Shown one piece after another: positions 43,985-56,988 of a DNA stretch of 64,000 nt; position 1 is the stretch's first letter; every line of letters begins with the position of its first letter. Source of the stretch: Moniliella sp. 'wahieum' (taxonomy: Eukaryota; Basidiomycota; Moniliellomycetes; Moniliellales; Moniliellaceae); assembly GCA_003971905.1 (NCBI GenBank), contig RSEE01000149.1, positions 1 to 64,000 of the forward strand, written 5' to 3'. The notes beneath the pieces are model-generated. The model worked only from the letters and a program-made list of their open reading frames with translations, was not told the DNA's origin and searched no databases. The translations under genes and the position numbers were made by a program.

Positions 43985-46921
43985 GACGACGCGCATCCAC
44001 GTTGCCGGCACGCGCGCGAGGGGGGGGAGAAGGAAGGGGTGCTCTGCGGGCAGCGCGCACGGCACACGCTTGCTACGCAGCAGGACACGGGCACGAGGGA
44101 CGCGAGAGGAGGGGGGGGGGGGAGCGGCGGGCGGGGGGGTGGCGGTGGTGGTGGTGGGAGAGGCGCAAAGGCCAGCGCATGCAGAACGCGTCTGCCCCAA
44201 GCGGTCGGCGGCGAGGCGAGGCTGGTGAGCGGTGAGCGTGAGCGGTGAGCGAGTGACTAGGGAGTGCTGCCTGGCTGCGTCGGGGGCTGGCCAGACTGGA
44301 GCGGGCGAGTGCTGGCTAGTGCTGGCTGATGCTGGCTGGAGCTGGCGTGGCCGCCGCACATCACCCGCTATCACCACACCACGCATCCTCAGGCCTCACG
44401 CACGCCTGCCACACTGCCAGCGCGCTGTGAATCACATGACATGTCACACTGGTTACACCGCATCACACCGCACACAGCGCGCGTGCGGCCCTCCGCCTGG
44501 CCCACGCACCAGCGGCCGGGTGCCCGCGCGGGAGCAACCCTATTCTCCGACGCTTCCGCCCGCAGCGCCCGTGGCCCCTGACGTTTCCGCCTCCGCCCCT
44601 GCGCCCCGTGCTGGACGCTCCGAAGCAGCTGACGTCACGCGTACGATCAGCGACCATGTTCATGCGTCCGCTACCCTCCGCTGTCTCCGCTTCGCCCGCT
44701 TCCGCTGGTCCAGCACGGCAGGGCACACGCGCCCAGCCTCAATCAACAGCCCAGCGCCACATCCCAGCCCTCAACGTACCCCCCGACCCAACGCCGCCCC
44801 CTGGCCGGTGCACGTACGTAAGCGCCCTCGTTTCAACACCCAAGGCATCAACGCCGTGACGCGTGATGGGTGATGCGTCCAAACTCTGTTTCCGCCTGTG
44901 TGCCAGTTTGTCCTCGTCCGTCCAGCGGATCATCGGCTATGGCACCACCAGTGAAGATCACTGGTTGCAGGTGACTCTAGTTTCAATTTCACTGTTGAAT
45001 ATTGAATGGATCTTGTGTTCTGCCCAGTGTCCCAGCCGGCTCAAATGTACTAACCGCCGACGCTCTTCTCCGCAAAAGCCATATGCGCTTGCCTATATAC
45101 CCCCTGGAACTTCAGTACATTGGCCACCCGAGGCGACCACTCGCTGAACACCAACAGATACCATGCACCTGAGTCAATATGACAGGGCATTGCCCCGACG
45201 CCTACTTGCTTGTTTGTCTTCGGGTTGTTCCGGGTGCGCGGCCTGGCAAAGGTCGAACGAACCGTCTTGGGTCGTCGCTGCTTGATCCAGTCGCAGGGTG
45301 GGTCGGGGTGGTCGTGACAAGCGCCACCGCTTCCGCCGTCCACATGCAGCCGCCGAACCCCAGATCGGTCCATGGGCACCTCATCGATTATCAACGCTGC
45401 TCTCTCTCCGTTCCGTGGTCTCTCATCTCAGTCTCGTCCTGCACACCAGCACTAGCACCACGCTCCGTGACCCATCTCCATAGACCAGCCAGTAGCTTTC
45501 TCTTCCGCCAGCTTGAATTGCGCACCGCGCGTCAAACCCGTGCAGGGCACGCGCCCAACGCAGCCGCCGTGTAATCTACAGTACATCGTATGGGTGTCAC
45601 GGACTTAGCTCAGCGTAGCGTAGGGCCTCGCGGACAGGATCAGAAAGTTGTACAGTCTCTGGGAGGTCGGAACGGTTCGACTCACGGTAAATCGGTGCTT
45701 TTGCACTTATACTAGTTGGTGAATCCGAGCGGGGGTTCGACGGGGGGGAGGGGAGATTCCTCCTCGGTGTATAGCAGAGGCGGAGGTTTTTGCGGCAAAA
45801 GGCTGTGCAGTAGATTCCGGCCTGGACAGTCCGGATGGCAACGAGTATAACGTGTCTGAGACCGTCCGTACTCATCCTCGGTACTCGCCGACAGAAGAAG
45901 AGGTAGCGCAGGGCTGCGCTGCGCTCTGACGTGAACGAGAGCGGGATCCCAGACTGACGCTGAGTCGGAACGATAGTGTTATGCGCTATGGAAGCTCCAG
46001 GAACGGGGAGCTGGAACGCCGAAGAGTGAGTAGCTGATCAGCTGGAACGGAGAGATGGATAGATAGTAGCTGGAAGTGGAGAGGCGAAGGAGGAAATGAG
46101 AAGAGGGAAGGGAAGGCATCTACGAGGAAAGATTCCCTCTACTGGATGGATTGACCCAGATGTGGGTGGTGGGTCGAAGCGGTCGGTTCGGACGCGAAGC
46201 TCCGGCTAGGGAAACGGCGAGGTGTATGGCCCGAGGGTCAAACGAGGAGGCAAGCAACGGCGACCTGGGAGGGTTCCTGCGGCACTCCGATCCGTTGCAC
46301 GCTGTGGTGGGTTGAGTGCCGGTGATCGCGGTTCTCCCCTGAATGTTCGACGTTCAGCTCACCATCCACCACTTCCTCCGTCTTCCCCGTACTCAGTCGT
46401 ACGCCGTTTCACGATGGGGGTGCACAACAACTGATGCACCCTACGAGGCACCCTACGAGTCAGATCGTTTTCTCCTTATCTATCAATCTCTCTATCTCCT
46501 CGCTCCACCTCGCCAAGCTGACTCTGATGGTTTCGAAACCCAACGCGGCCTACCAGCGGCGCTAACCGAAAGCGGGACAACGGAAAAAAGTAAAGGAAAG
46601 GCCGAATCGGTGTATAGCAGGGTAGAATGGACAGGATGGAGTGCTCTGGAAAAAAGGTATATGGACAAGAGCGTTGGGCGTCGGGCGTGGAGAGTCGAGC
46701 GCAGAAGGACAAAGACGAGGTCGAGGACAAAGACAAAGGGACAAGGATGTACACGTACGCATGGACAAAAAGAGATGGTACAGCGTGGAGAGCCAAGGCC
46801 GTGGATCAGACAGGGGTTATACCCGTCAAACAGGCAGAGTAACAGGCGCGTCGGGGAACAGGGTGAATGGATGATACGAGTCAAGAAAGATGCCCGTCTC
46901 CCAGCCATCCGCCTCTACACA
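43985..46921. other. Intergenic interval, no gene recognised
   Basis: 44050-44900 is GC-rich promoter-side DNA of the PP4 subunit gene. A TGACGTCACGCGTACG site, a full CRE-like palindrome, lies at 44629-44644. 44430-44446 has a TGTCACA-type cluster. 45600-46950 is purine-rich with AGCTGGAACG repeats near 46000-46080. Open frames up to 207 codons (46343-46966) lack any family feature. Confidence 0.45.
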
Positions 46922-48424
46922 TCACATCAGGAAGAGGGGGTGGGGGGAGGGGGAAGTAGGGAGTAGGCACAGAGAGCCGATGCACAGGGGAACGCAGAGC
47001 TCAAGCTGCCACTGTCGCTGCCGCTGCCGTCGGCTCAAGCGAGGTGGGAGACGTATGGTGCAAAACGGCATAGCCACCCTCGGGGCAGTCGATTCAGCCG
47101 AGTCCGAAACTTCCACCTCGTCAGCTTCAGCTTCAGCCTCGGCCTCGTTCGGCAGCTTGGGCGTCTTCTCCTCCGTCACCGGGGGGGAACGGGAGAACCA
47201 ACGGGACAAAAGCGAAGCACGGCGCGGCTGGGGGATGGCTTGTGGCTTGGAACGTGTTTCCTCCTCAGTGGGAAGAGCAGCGGTTTCCTCGTCCGTTTTG
47301 GCCATGGCAACTGGGCATCCAGCTCAGCCAGCTCCCGCTGAAGGCCGCACGGCGTTCCTGTGCCGCCGACCGCGTGAGCGGGGCGAGAGGGGCCGAGTGG
47401 GGGGCTTCGTTCAGGGGGGAGGAGGAGGCGGAGGGGGAAGTGGAAGCGGAAGAGCGGAAAAGAGGAAGGGGACGCCGCCGTAGCGGCCCCCAGGGCACCA
47501 AAGATACTAGGGAAGGAAGCACCGTCGTCGATGTGGTTTCACCGGGATGAGCCCAGTGTGGGGACCATCTTTCCTCCTATCGCAGAACGGGCCTGATCAG
47601 CCACCGAGCTGACCCCGGCCGCACCGAGCATTGTGCCGGCCTTGTCCAAGGCTGAGGGGGCATACGCCCGAACCGCACTCAAAAGAAAGGCGTTGGTGGC
47701 GGAGGAAGTGCGCTGCTGGGGCGGGTCCTGTGACGGAGGGGGAGGCTAGCAAGCAGGTCAGCCCATTCCATTGATCGTGGGTTGTAATAAGACGTACAAT
47801 GTTCCACAGTGCCTCGCGGGCCTTGTAGTAGGCACCCTGTCCGGCGGTGAGGATCGACTGCTTCAGAGTCGTCCGGGCCTCAACCACAGCTGCGTCAATC
47901 TCGCGCTCGTGGTCGGCCAAGAAAGGACCGAGGTGGGTGGTGTACAAGTAAGCCGCGCCCTGGTAACACAAATGGATCGTCAGTGCTCAGTGGCAACTCT
48001 GGCTGTTGTCGTCGCACAACGGAAGTACCGACAACAACGTACCTGTGTCTGAGGCAGGATCAGCCAGAGTGTAAATGCAAGTTTGCTCTCGGAGTAGAAT
48101 GGCATCCTATGCTACGGTCAGTACGCATTGAAGATGGAAGCAAATGGGCAGAGTGGACCTACCAGCGCCAAGACCAACCCAGGAACATCTCGCACGTCTC
48201 GACAACGGCAATGACGGACCAGTACATGAGCCAGGTCTCCAGCTCGGCCACCTCGGTGGGGGACTTGATCCCCTGTGCCGGAGCAGGCGGAATCCGCCAG
48301 GCGTACTGGCCTGCGGTGGGGCCTGGACGCGATGGGGCCGTGATGGCCTTGTAGGTGGCATAGAGCGGGTAAACGTATCCCGCCACCGAGGTGGTGGCCA
48401 CAATGGGAGATGGAGGAGCAGCAT
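46922..48424 (-). CDS. TB2/DP1/HVA22 (Yop1/REEP-like) ER membrane-shaping protein
   Basis: Reticulon-like hairpin membrane protein that curves ER tubules. Start ATG 48424 (MLLLHLP, one C restored, then IVATTSVAGYVYPLYATYKA). Then EVAELETWLMYWSVIAVVET, SWRW|MPFYSESKLAFTLWLIL, PQTQ|GAAYLYTTHLGPFLADHE and a helical stretch IDAAVVEARTTLKQSILTAG. Three introns fit exactly: 48107-48162, 47960-48042 and 47746-47797. Reading exon 4 without a shift ends at TGA 47539 after ...VPTLGSSR, giving about 231 residues. Downstream DNA still looks coding (QRELAELDAQLPMAKTDEET, LLSRWFSRSPPVTEEKTPKL), so a longer product to about 46922-47001 after a frame shift is likely. The 3' end is uncertain. Confidence 0.82.
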
Positions 48425-50048
48425 TTGTGTGGCAGCGGCAGAGGGGGGGGGGCGGGGCGGGTCGGGAAGGAAAGGGAAGAGGAGGGGGGGGAAGGGAAGG
48501 TGTCGGGGCGGGAGACAGCAGAGAAAGGAACCCCAGAGGTGGTGGGCTGGGGGAGATGGACGGTGGCTGGTGGCCAGCACTGAGGACGGGTGGGCAGAGG
48601 CAGCTGCGCTGATTAGAGCGATAGCGATTCGCACTGACGCACTGATGCGATGCTGCGCTGCTATCTTTCTTTTTTTTGCGATGGACGCCCCCTGTGTCGC
48701 CCGAAATATTTCAGCTTTCAGCCGCCATACGAGGCCTTAGTATTGAATCCGCCTTAGGGTTGGACGTTGGCTGGGCCCGTGCCCGCTCCCAGGTATCTGC
48801 GCCTAGTTGCCCTGCGACCACGCCTGGCCGGTGGGCGTGAATGGATGGAGACAACGACGCCATCAACTTCAATCGAGGGCGGGCCAACGCCAGGCACAGG
48901 GCACCCAAAAATGTGGCCTTAGATTCTCCGGGTCTTACGCTTGATCAAGTTGATCAAGAGTTGATCAACCGGGTGTGGTTCACCTCTTCTCTCCTTTCCT
49001 CATGGATGCTCTCTCATCTGTGTGGCTCTGAGCCGGCACTCGAACGCTTGCAGTGCACAGACCACAGAGAAGACATGTGGATGCGGATCGGATTACAACT
49101 TCCGTATAAATATGCTCGCAAACGCCCCCGTTTTCCGCGCTGTTGAATCTGGCAACCCAACGCCTCCTACTCCAGATAGGGAGGGTGGAGGGGACACTTA
49201 AGAAGTCGCAACGTTCCAAGAGAAGAGGCGAAGGGGACAAGATGCCGCAGAGGGTATACTCTGTATACCCCCGGCCGGTAGTACCAACAGTGCGTTGCGA
49301 AGGGGGAGGGCAAACATGAAACGGACAATCATGAACCGGTGGAGATGCACTCTGCAGCGGTCCTCGAAAAGGGAATGGCGTGTCCTCCAGATACCAGGAG
49401 AGAGGTGAGAGTTGGCCGCAATCTGTTTTGTAACACCCACCACAGTGGGCATGAGCGAGGCGGCACGCTGGGTGGCGGAGCGAAAGGTAAAAGTGGTACA
49501 TATGGCGGGCAGCGAAGCGGGCCCTACTAAAGGATGGAGACGGAGGCTGGCCCACGCACAGTGAAAAGGCGAGAAAAAGAGAGCGGATTGTGATTGTTTC
49601 TTGTGGTTTGACAGGTGGTGCATGATGTAGATTATGGAGTGAGGGAATCAGAATTGGACTCAAGCCTAAGGGCATCCTAGCTTAATGTCTACCCTCGTCG
49701 CGAGCAGGCGCCCTCTGTCCATCGCGCTGCTACATCCGAATTCATCCTGGCGCTGCTACCGTCCATAGTTGGATGCGTTGGTTGGATGGGTTGACGCTAT
49801 ATAGAATCACGTCGTTTGGTAGGACAGTTACGTTGTTCCATGAATTTAGGGCAACAGATAGAGAGGTAAAAAGGGTGTAACTGTTGGGCGTTGCGTCGAC
49901 ATGACGAGACGTAAACGTGACGTACACCAGAACTAGGGTGGGCACGAAGTATAATCAGCAAGGTTGCCAATGATATACGGGAGTCGGATGACAGCCGGGG
50001 AAGGATGGGGAAATGACAGGGGGAGGGAGGGGGAGGGGGAGGGGGTTA
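48425..50048. other. Intergenic interval; one long doubtful frame
   Basis: Poly-G-rich promoter side (48440-48500). A 231-codon minus-strand frame at 48980-49675 is uninterrupted but shows no domain, signal or membrane pattern and is rich in Cys, His and Ser. I do not call it. GT..AG-like sequence and TATAAATATG at 49103 were seen without a gene to attach. Confidence 0.4.
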
Positions 50049-51930
50049 TCAAGCAGCCGCGGTCTGGGTCTTGGTGCCAGGCAGCTTGGCCGCAATCCCC
50101 TCGGTATCCTTCTCGTCCGGCGAAGAGCTGTGGTCAGCACCGTCATGCCATTCGCCCGCCTTGCCAGCAGGAGAGGATTCATCTTCCACCACGCCTCCGA
50201 CCAGGTTGGCAGCCGCCGCCTGCTTCTCAATCTCGCCCTTGATGTCGTCGCGGGACGTCATGCCTGCGGGGACCCAAGCACGGGATGTCCAGGCACGACA
50301 GTTGGGGTCGCAGTACATCTCGTTGACCTGTTCCAGATTGAGGTCCTTGGTTTCGTACACAAAGAAGAAAGCGATCACCGCGTTGGCCAGGTTGCACCCG
50401 GCAAAGACGTAACCGTAGGCGAAGCCAATGTCGGCCGTGATGGGGGTGGTGAACAAGGCCAGAAGGAAGTTCCAGATCCAGTTGGACAGGGTAGCAAGCG
50501 CAGCTTGGCGAGCGCGGGTGCGCGAGCTGAACACCTCGCCCGTGAACAGCCAAATACCCGGAGCCCAGGTACTGGCGTAGCCAAGGATGAAGAAGCAGCC
50601 CGAGCAAATCATCAACTTGCCAATGCCCTTCGACAATTGGGGTCGCCCAGCTTCTTGATGTGAGTTTCAGGGTTGGCCTTGTTGCCACCGACACCGGCAC
50701 TAGCAAACACAATGAGCCAGGCGCTGCACCAGACACCACCCCAGATAAGCGGCAGACGACGGCCGATGGCCTCCAACATCCAAAGACCAAGGAGGGTGCA
50801 GACAAAGTTGACCGCGCCAAAGATGATCTGGGTGACAAAGGGATCGGTAATACAGGCGTCATGATCTGGGTACCGAAAAAAAGAAGTAGTTGGCACCAGT
50901 CAATTGCTGGCCCATTTGCAGCACGATACCCAAAGAGACGGTAGGTAGAGCGTCTTGTTCTCGCGGTGGAAGACCTCGATCCAAGTGACAGTGTTCGAGC
51001 GCTCCTCTTGCGCAGCGGCAATGATTTCGAAGTACTCGGCCTCGACATACGGGTCCTTGTCGGCCACAGTCTTTCCGCGCACACGGGCCACAGCCTCGCG
51101 CGCTTCTTCGTACCTCTCATGCATCGCAAGCCAACGAGGCGACTCGGGGCAGAATTGAATGGTGACAGCGAGGAAGGCAGCAAAGAACATACCCAGCCCA
51201 ACCGGGACACGCCACTGAGTTGCCTCCGACGAGTGGTGGAACGTGGGGGGCCAGGTGTCACCGTAGATTTCTTTCCAGTGGCAACTGCCGGCACAACGAG
51301 AGGCAATGCCGAAGCAGTAGGCAATCAGGATACCGGCAGTGATAGCCCACTGGTAAGTAGCCACCAGGGTGCCGCGCAGTTGACGAGGGATGGTTTCAGC
51401 CTGGTACACGGGGACAGCGCATGACAAGGCGCCAATGCCCAAGCCAGTAATGAGACGGCCAATGGCATATTCGACCCAACTCGTAAACGAGCAGAGTTGG
51501 ATGATGACGCCGATGAAGAAAACGCAAACCTCGTACTGCATAGCACGGCGACGGCCGAAAAAGTCGGCCAAGTAAGCGCCGGCCAACGCACCAAACATGG
51601 TACCGATCGACATGAAGGAGACAATGAGACCGTCAAGCCAGGGGTTAAGTTCCTTGCACATGGCAGCGCCCTCACAGATGTTGGGGTGCAGCTGTGGGTT
51701 GGACTTCTCTACCGTGGCAAAGCGGATCAAGAAGTCCTTGGTTTGAGTGATACCCGAGATCTAGAGCAGGCACCTTGAGGGTCAGCAAGATAGGGACCAA
51801 GCAGAAAGCGGGGGACGGTAGCACGCACCTGGCCCGTGTCGTAGCCGAAGAGGAAGCCGCCCATGCTGCTGACGAGGCCGACCATGATGGCTTGGTAGCC
51901 GATCGGCGTATTACGGACAGTGAAGCCCAT
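50049..51930 (-). CDS. Hexose/sugar transporter, MFS (HXT-like)
   Basis: Twelve-helix plasma-membrane sugar porter. Exon 1 starts at 51930: MGFTVRNTPIGYQAIMVGLV, GGFLFGYDTGQ. An intron at 51761-51828 (GTGCGT..TAG, 68 bp) joins it exactly to ISGITQTKDFLIRF. Family signatures: DFFGRRRAM, GRLITGLGIGALS, PVYQAETIPRQLRG, PESPRWLAMHERYEEA, QMGQQLTGANYFFF, FVTQIIFGAVNFVCT, GRRLPLIWGG and the C-terminal VYETKDLNLEQVNEMYCDPN. It ends with TAA at 50049. Three single bases are lost, near 50930, 50862 and in a C run near 50645. Length is about 575 residues with a long Ala/Asp-rich cytosolic tail. The sugar and affinity cannot be told. Confidence 0.92.
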
Positions 51931-52051
51931 GGTGCCGGGAGAGTGAGCAGAGGAAAGTGGAGGTGCGAGGTGTGGAGGTGGTAGTGGTGTGGGGGGGGAA
52001 GGGGTGATAGGGAGACAAGGTGAACGTAGGCCGAACAGACGGGGCGGGAGG

Positions 52052-52059
52052 CTTAAATA
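52052..52059 (-). promoter_or_regulatory. TATA-like element of the sugar transporter gene
   Basis: Minus-strand TATTTAAG about 122 bases upstream of ATG 51930. Confidence 0.4.
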
Positions 52060-53720
52060 CGCGGGAGGAGAGGGGGGGCGGCAGGCGGCGTGCCTGAGGC
52101 GGCAGGCGCAGGCGTGCAAGGATCGCAGGCGCCAGGCTAGCGTCCTGCCTGAGCGTCCGGCCTCAGCGCGCCCTGGCGACGCGGGCGATGCACTGCGCGG
52201 GAAGAAGGGCCAGCGGTGCATAGCAAGACACACCGGCAGGACAGCAGTGTTGGGCATGCGGACCTCGCACGTCGGGACAGTGGGAGGCAGTTGGCGCCGT
52301 GGGCCGCCGGCGTGTGCCCAGGTGCGCTCAGAGCGCTCAGAGCGCTCTGGTGCGCCTGCATGTGCGGCTGCATCTGCCTGCACCTGGCAGGCGAGGGTGT
52401 GCGACATGCCCCGTGGGGAGCGTGCGGCGCCTGGGCAGTGTCCGCGCGCCAACCCCACACTCCCCGGGCGGCGGTGACCGGTTGGGCCCCCCGCCGCGAC
52501 AAGAGCGGCGAGCTGCTGGATGCGCCGGCGCAGCGGCAAGCCCGATCGCATGCCCCGCTGGGCACGGCGCCTGTGTGTGCGCAGCCGGGGGGGCAGCTGC
52601 AACATGCGCCCGGGTGGTGCGTGGGGCCGTGCGTGATGCCCCCGCCCCGTTGTCGCGCCGCGAGCAAGCGCGGCCCTGTGCGGGATGCCGCCCGCCGCGC
52701 GGCGATATCGGCCCGCATGCGGGCAGTGTGTCTGCAACAACGAGGGCAGTGAGGCTGCCATGGGTGAGCCTCGATCATCGATCACGGGTTCTCTTTGCGT
52801 TCCATATTGAGTAACCGAGTCCGCAGTGCACCAGAGCGCCTCGCCTCGGAGCGCCTGGCCAGGCATGGCCGCGGCAAGTAAGTACGATGGGAGCGCGACT
52901 CAGTAGCATCGGCGGCAGGAACCACCCGGAGCGGCAGGTACCGCTGGCAGCCTGCATACCTCCCAGGGCCTGCTGGCTTGTGTGCGATCAGAGTGTGGCG
53001 CCGTGGCTCAGTACTCAGTGCGCTCAGTACGCTGTGTGTGCATGACGCATGACGCGTGGCGCGTGACGGTCGGGGGCAGCGTGCATCGCGCATGGGACCG
53101 CTTTGTTCCTATGCCAGACATGTGCATGTGGTGCGGGCAGCAGACACAGTGGCAAGCGCCTGCGCTCAGCCACCCAGTCTCACGCACTTTGCCCACCGCA
53201 CCCTCCCCCAGAACCACATCAGAGCACCGGCAGAACACCGCACGGGGGGGTTGTGCCTCTCGGATCCCAACAGCCGCCGCACTACGCCACCCAGCCCCCA
53301 TCCCCCACAGCCGGCGCTTCACCAACACATCCGGCGTCGAGGCCGAAACAGCCCCCCCTCCCATTGACCGGTGACCTCTCCCCCCCAAAGCCGCAAACGT
53401 GGCGTGCAACGGCGGCTGTAGGAGACTGGTCTGGCATGGATGACATGGAGCAACCACGATGAGCGGCACGCCTCCGGCTGTGAGAGTGTGCTCAGCTGGG
53501 CCCTCAGCCTCAGGCCTGAGGACTTGCGGCCTGAGGAGGCGCACGAGGGCGTACGCGTTTTTAGCCTCAGGATCCAGGTTGGTACAAGGGCTGGTCTGCC
53601 CACAGTGTTCTGCACGTGCCTACGTTCGACATGCAACGTCCAACGTACTTCGACGTCTTCAACCTCCAACGTCAATGTTTTCAACGTCCAAGCGACGTTG
53701 AGATCTGAGATGCGTTACAT

Positions 53721-53737
53721 CACTAGTCACTAGTCAC
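53721..53737. repeat. Heptad array, AGTCACT type
   Basis: Two CACTAGT units plus a partial one, the same family (opposite centre base) as at 3442. Confidence 0.8.
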
Positions 53738-54450
53738 TTCGTAGTAAAATCCCCTAAAAATCCCCCACCTCGGACTCTTGCCTCCCGTTTTGTGGGGAAT
53801 ACATTTGGTCATGCGATTCGCCTTGCTGCTTAATTAGCTCAATTGATTGCTTATGCCCACCGCTTCTCCACACTCGCTCTCCGCAGTACTCGGCCGCCCT
53901 CGGCTCAGTCACGAGTCAGGCCTCAGGATAAACTGTAGCTATATGGCCCAAGAGGCTGAACCCCAAAACAGTAGTCGACTAGTCACCATCTTGACGTCTC
54001 ATGTCAAAACTGTTCAGGTCCTATGGCAAGTCTCGGGCCTCCCCGTCCCAACCGCGAAAACCTGTGTTGAGTGCGGCTAAGCGCTAATATGCCACCGACG
54101 ACAACGAGGTCTAAGACCCCAGGCTGAGCTGGAGCGTCACATGTCACATGGCACAGGGCCTCACTATGCCAATCCATTACAAGTGCGCCCACAATCTGCC
54201 GTGGGAGACCTTCTATACCCGGTGACTGGTTGGTTGACCACGTGCAGAAAAATACACATTTTGGGAGCATGCACGGTGATACCGGTGATATATGATGCCG
54301 TGGTGACACTGTGACAAGAACGCGTTGCGACGCGTGAACTGTGAATCGTTAAACGGGAAGGCCTAAGGCCTAAGGAATGATTAATGAACTTTGCCTCCGC
54401 TTCTTGTTTGTGGCTGACGTGCGCATAGGACAGTGGGCTGGAGGCCCTCG

Positions 54451-54488
54451 TAGGCTTAAGCCTTAGGACTTAGGACTTAGGTACTAAG
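54451..54488. repeat. CTTAGG-type 7-bp array
   Basis: GGCTTAAGCCTTAGGACTTAGGACTTAGGTACTAAG. The ACTTAGG unit repeats at 7 bp but is not a perfect odd palindrome, the one clear exception to the rule. CCTAAGG-type units lie nearby at 54357-54375. Confidence 0.75.
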
Positions 54489-54702
54489 TGCGCACCCAAG
54501 GGACTGGTGTTGCCCAAAGGCTGAGCGGCTGAACGCGCGCTGAGGCTGAGGGCTGGGCTCCCCAACATCAGCGACACTTGAAGCTTGACTTCTGTGGCGG
54601 CGGTGACCGGTGGACGGTGAACGTGTGAACATTGAAGTGGTGCCAATATATCGAGCTCAACGTTCAATGTCAACAACGCACATACCCCGATGGCAGATCT
54701 CA

Positions 54703-54723
54703 GATCATCGATCATCGATCATT
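54703..54723. repeat. Heptad array, GATCATC type
   Basis: GATCATC, GATCATC, GATCATT at 7 bp; arms GAT/ATC. A related GATGATCGATGATCGATG run is at 55632-55650. Confidence 0.85.
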
Positions 54724-55501
54724 TTCATGCACCTCACCGACCATCTGAATCAGCATGCCTCCATACTCACGCAATGCCCACACCAATCACCGGACGGATC
54801 ACACACCAATCACCGGATGGGTCACACACTGGATGCTGTAGAGCCGATGCAGGCCATAGCAAACCCCACAAAGACATTCCCATTGCACATGTGGACACCC
54901 CCAGTAGTAGTAGTAGTACCTAGTACAGCGATGCGCACTTTCTTTGCCCCAAATAAGAACCCAGCAATCGTTCTTTCCTTGCCAATCCGTCCACGACCTG
55001 AGGACCTGAGCGTCTGAGCAATAAGATCAGGCACTGACCTCAAGTACCGCATTGGGCTGAAGCTCAGGCCCTGAAGCCTTAGCGCCTTCGCTGAGCTCAG
55101 CGCTGCGCAGGGCTGAAGAGACTGCTGAGACGCTGAGGTCTGAGGCTCGGGGTGTACCTAACAGGTACAACGGATGATCGATGAACCGTGGTCTACGTCA
55201 GAACAATTCTGTTCCTCGCACTCTCCATCCGACATGCATCATGCATCCTGTACTAAAAGCGCGGCCATGTGGGGCTTGGGGGCAACAAGGGGGGTACCTT
55301 GGGGAACTGAGCAGGGGGACCTACTGGGGAGACTTATGCGAGGCGGCCCCGTTCCGCCTCTGTTCCGCTCCTTCCTGTTGCGCCTCCGGGCTGCCTTTCG
55401 CCTGATTGCATCCACACCACCTCATCCCCGGCCTTGCTCGCCTGCCACTGCCACAAGACTCCATTGGGGCCTCTGGCCTCAATGGGGCCTCTTGATTTTA
55501 C

Positions 55502-55529
55502 GTTTAACGTTTAACGTTTAACGTTTAAC
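55502..55529. repeat. Heptad array, four exact GTTTAAC
   Basis: Four perfect GTTTAAC copies in a row, the cleanest array in the window. Arms GTT/AAC with centre T. Confidence 0.95.
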
Positions 55530-55946
55530 CCCCTCCGTAACATGTAACAAGCAAGATGGGCCCATTTCTTCACCGTGCCTGCGGCCCTGATCGATGGGAG
55601 AGTGGGATCAATTCGAACAATGATGCTGTGAGATGATCGATGATCGATGTCAGGTAGATATTAGATCCACGGATGCCAACATGTCAATGGTCGAAGCGCC
55701 ATGCGCCAAGCGCCAAGCTTCAAGAGCGAAGCTTAAGCATCCGTGTTGCCCACTCGACATCGATCACCTGTATCCGTACTCTGGCTTCAGACGCCTGGCG
55801 GCCTGGCGAGCCACCGGAACGGATTCTCGTAACCGCACAACCGGGGCATAACCGGGCGTAAGCGCGTGGCCGCATAACCGGTAACAACCGACGGGCGGAC
55901 GCGCGTAGCCACATAACTGGTAACTGAAACATTACACCCGCTGACC

Positions 55947-55980
55947 GGCCTAAGGCCTAAGGCCTAACGGGCCTAACGGC
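55947..55980. repeat. Heptad array, CCTAAGG type
   Basis: CCTAAGG twice, then CCTAACG and CCTAACGG with the register slipping. Junction palindrome AGGCCT. Confidence 0.8.
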
Positions 55981-56946
55981 TTATTAACGGCCTAACCGGC
56001 TAACCGTACTCGGCTTTCTCTGTCCCTTTATTGTTGGTTGTTTTGCGCAAGATGAGCACTCAAAGCAGCTTGAAGCTTGAAGCCATTCGACGAATCTTCA
56101 TCAATGAGATTGCGATCAGAAGGTTCATTGCCGAGTATACCGCGTACACCGTTGCATACCTGCTGATATGTCTTCCTCTGTTTTGTATAACCTCACTTTG
56201 AGACTTAAATTGCATCCCGCGAGGTGACACATGTGTGCATAACGTGCATGTGATATGAGGGAGCCACAGACAGTACATGAGAAGAGAGTGTCCTAAAGCA
56301 CCCCAGAGTACGTGAAGTTTGCGCGTGAGCGAGACCCGTGACGCCGTGACCCGTCAAAGAACGTCTCGCCCAGGCCCAATTGCGAGTATACGCCTCAGTG
56401 CCCCCCTGGCTCACATAAGAAAGATTCATATTCCTAGCAAAGGGGGCAATAGAAGCTGTGCGAATATGGAGCTTGAAAAATGGCCCTATTGCTCAAGCTT
56501 CCAAGTATCGAGCTTCAGGCGGGTCAGGAGGTCTCAGGGATTCAAGCTTTATTAAGCTTCAGGGGCAGCAGAGTGTCGTTAGAGCTTTAAAGCTTCAACA
56601 ACAGCAGACTTCAAGCTTCAGACCTTCAGAGCTACTATAACCTCAGACCTCGGCGCCCTAGTACAAGCAACACGTTCTAAACCATTTGTCGCGTGGGCCA
56701 AGAGCGCCAAGAACCAACCAAGAAGCAAACGGGAAGAAAACGAGTAGGTACTAATAGTAAGACCAAAAAGCTACGCGTAACTAGGTATGACACTGGTGTT
56801 TGACGTGCGGCGCAAGTGGGATGTTCGTTGCGCACTAGGCACTATAGGCATGGCCGCTCCGAAAACAAGTCCGAGAGCCGAAACAGAGATGCGGGAGGGT
56901 CTTCGGAACATGTCACTCACTCGTCACTGGCTCTACCTCCGCGGTA

Positions 56947-56988
56947 GTGACTCGTGACAAGTGACAAGTGACTAGTAACTAGTAACTA
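56947..56988. repeat. Six drifting heptads in one exact 7-bp register
   Basis: GTGACTC, GTGACAA, GTGACAA, GTGACTA, GTAACTA, GTAACTA follow each other with no slip, showing that the 7-bp period is kept while the unit sequence changes. Confidence 0.9.

Noticed and set aside
45597-45690. Possible tRNA gene (TTAGCTCAG and GGTTCGAC present)
   Set aside because: The A-box and B-box-like words are there, but I could not pair an acceptor stem or T stem around them.
46343-46966. 207-codon plus-strand frame in a purine-rich region
   Set aside because: Lys/Arg/Glu-rich low complexity and partial overlap with the end of the HVA22-like gene on the other strand.
48980-49675. 231-codon uninterrupted minus-strand frame
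   Set aside because: No recognisable motif, no membrane or signal pattern, and odd Cys/His-rich composition; too weak to call without transcripts.
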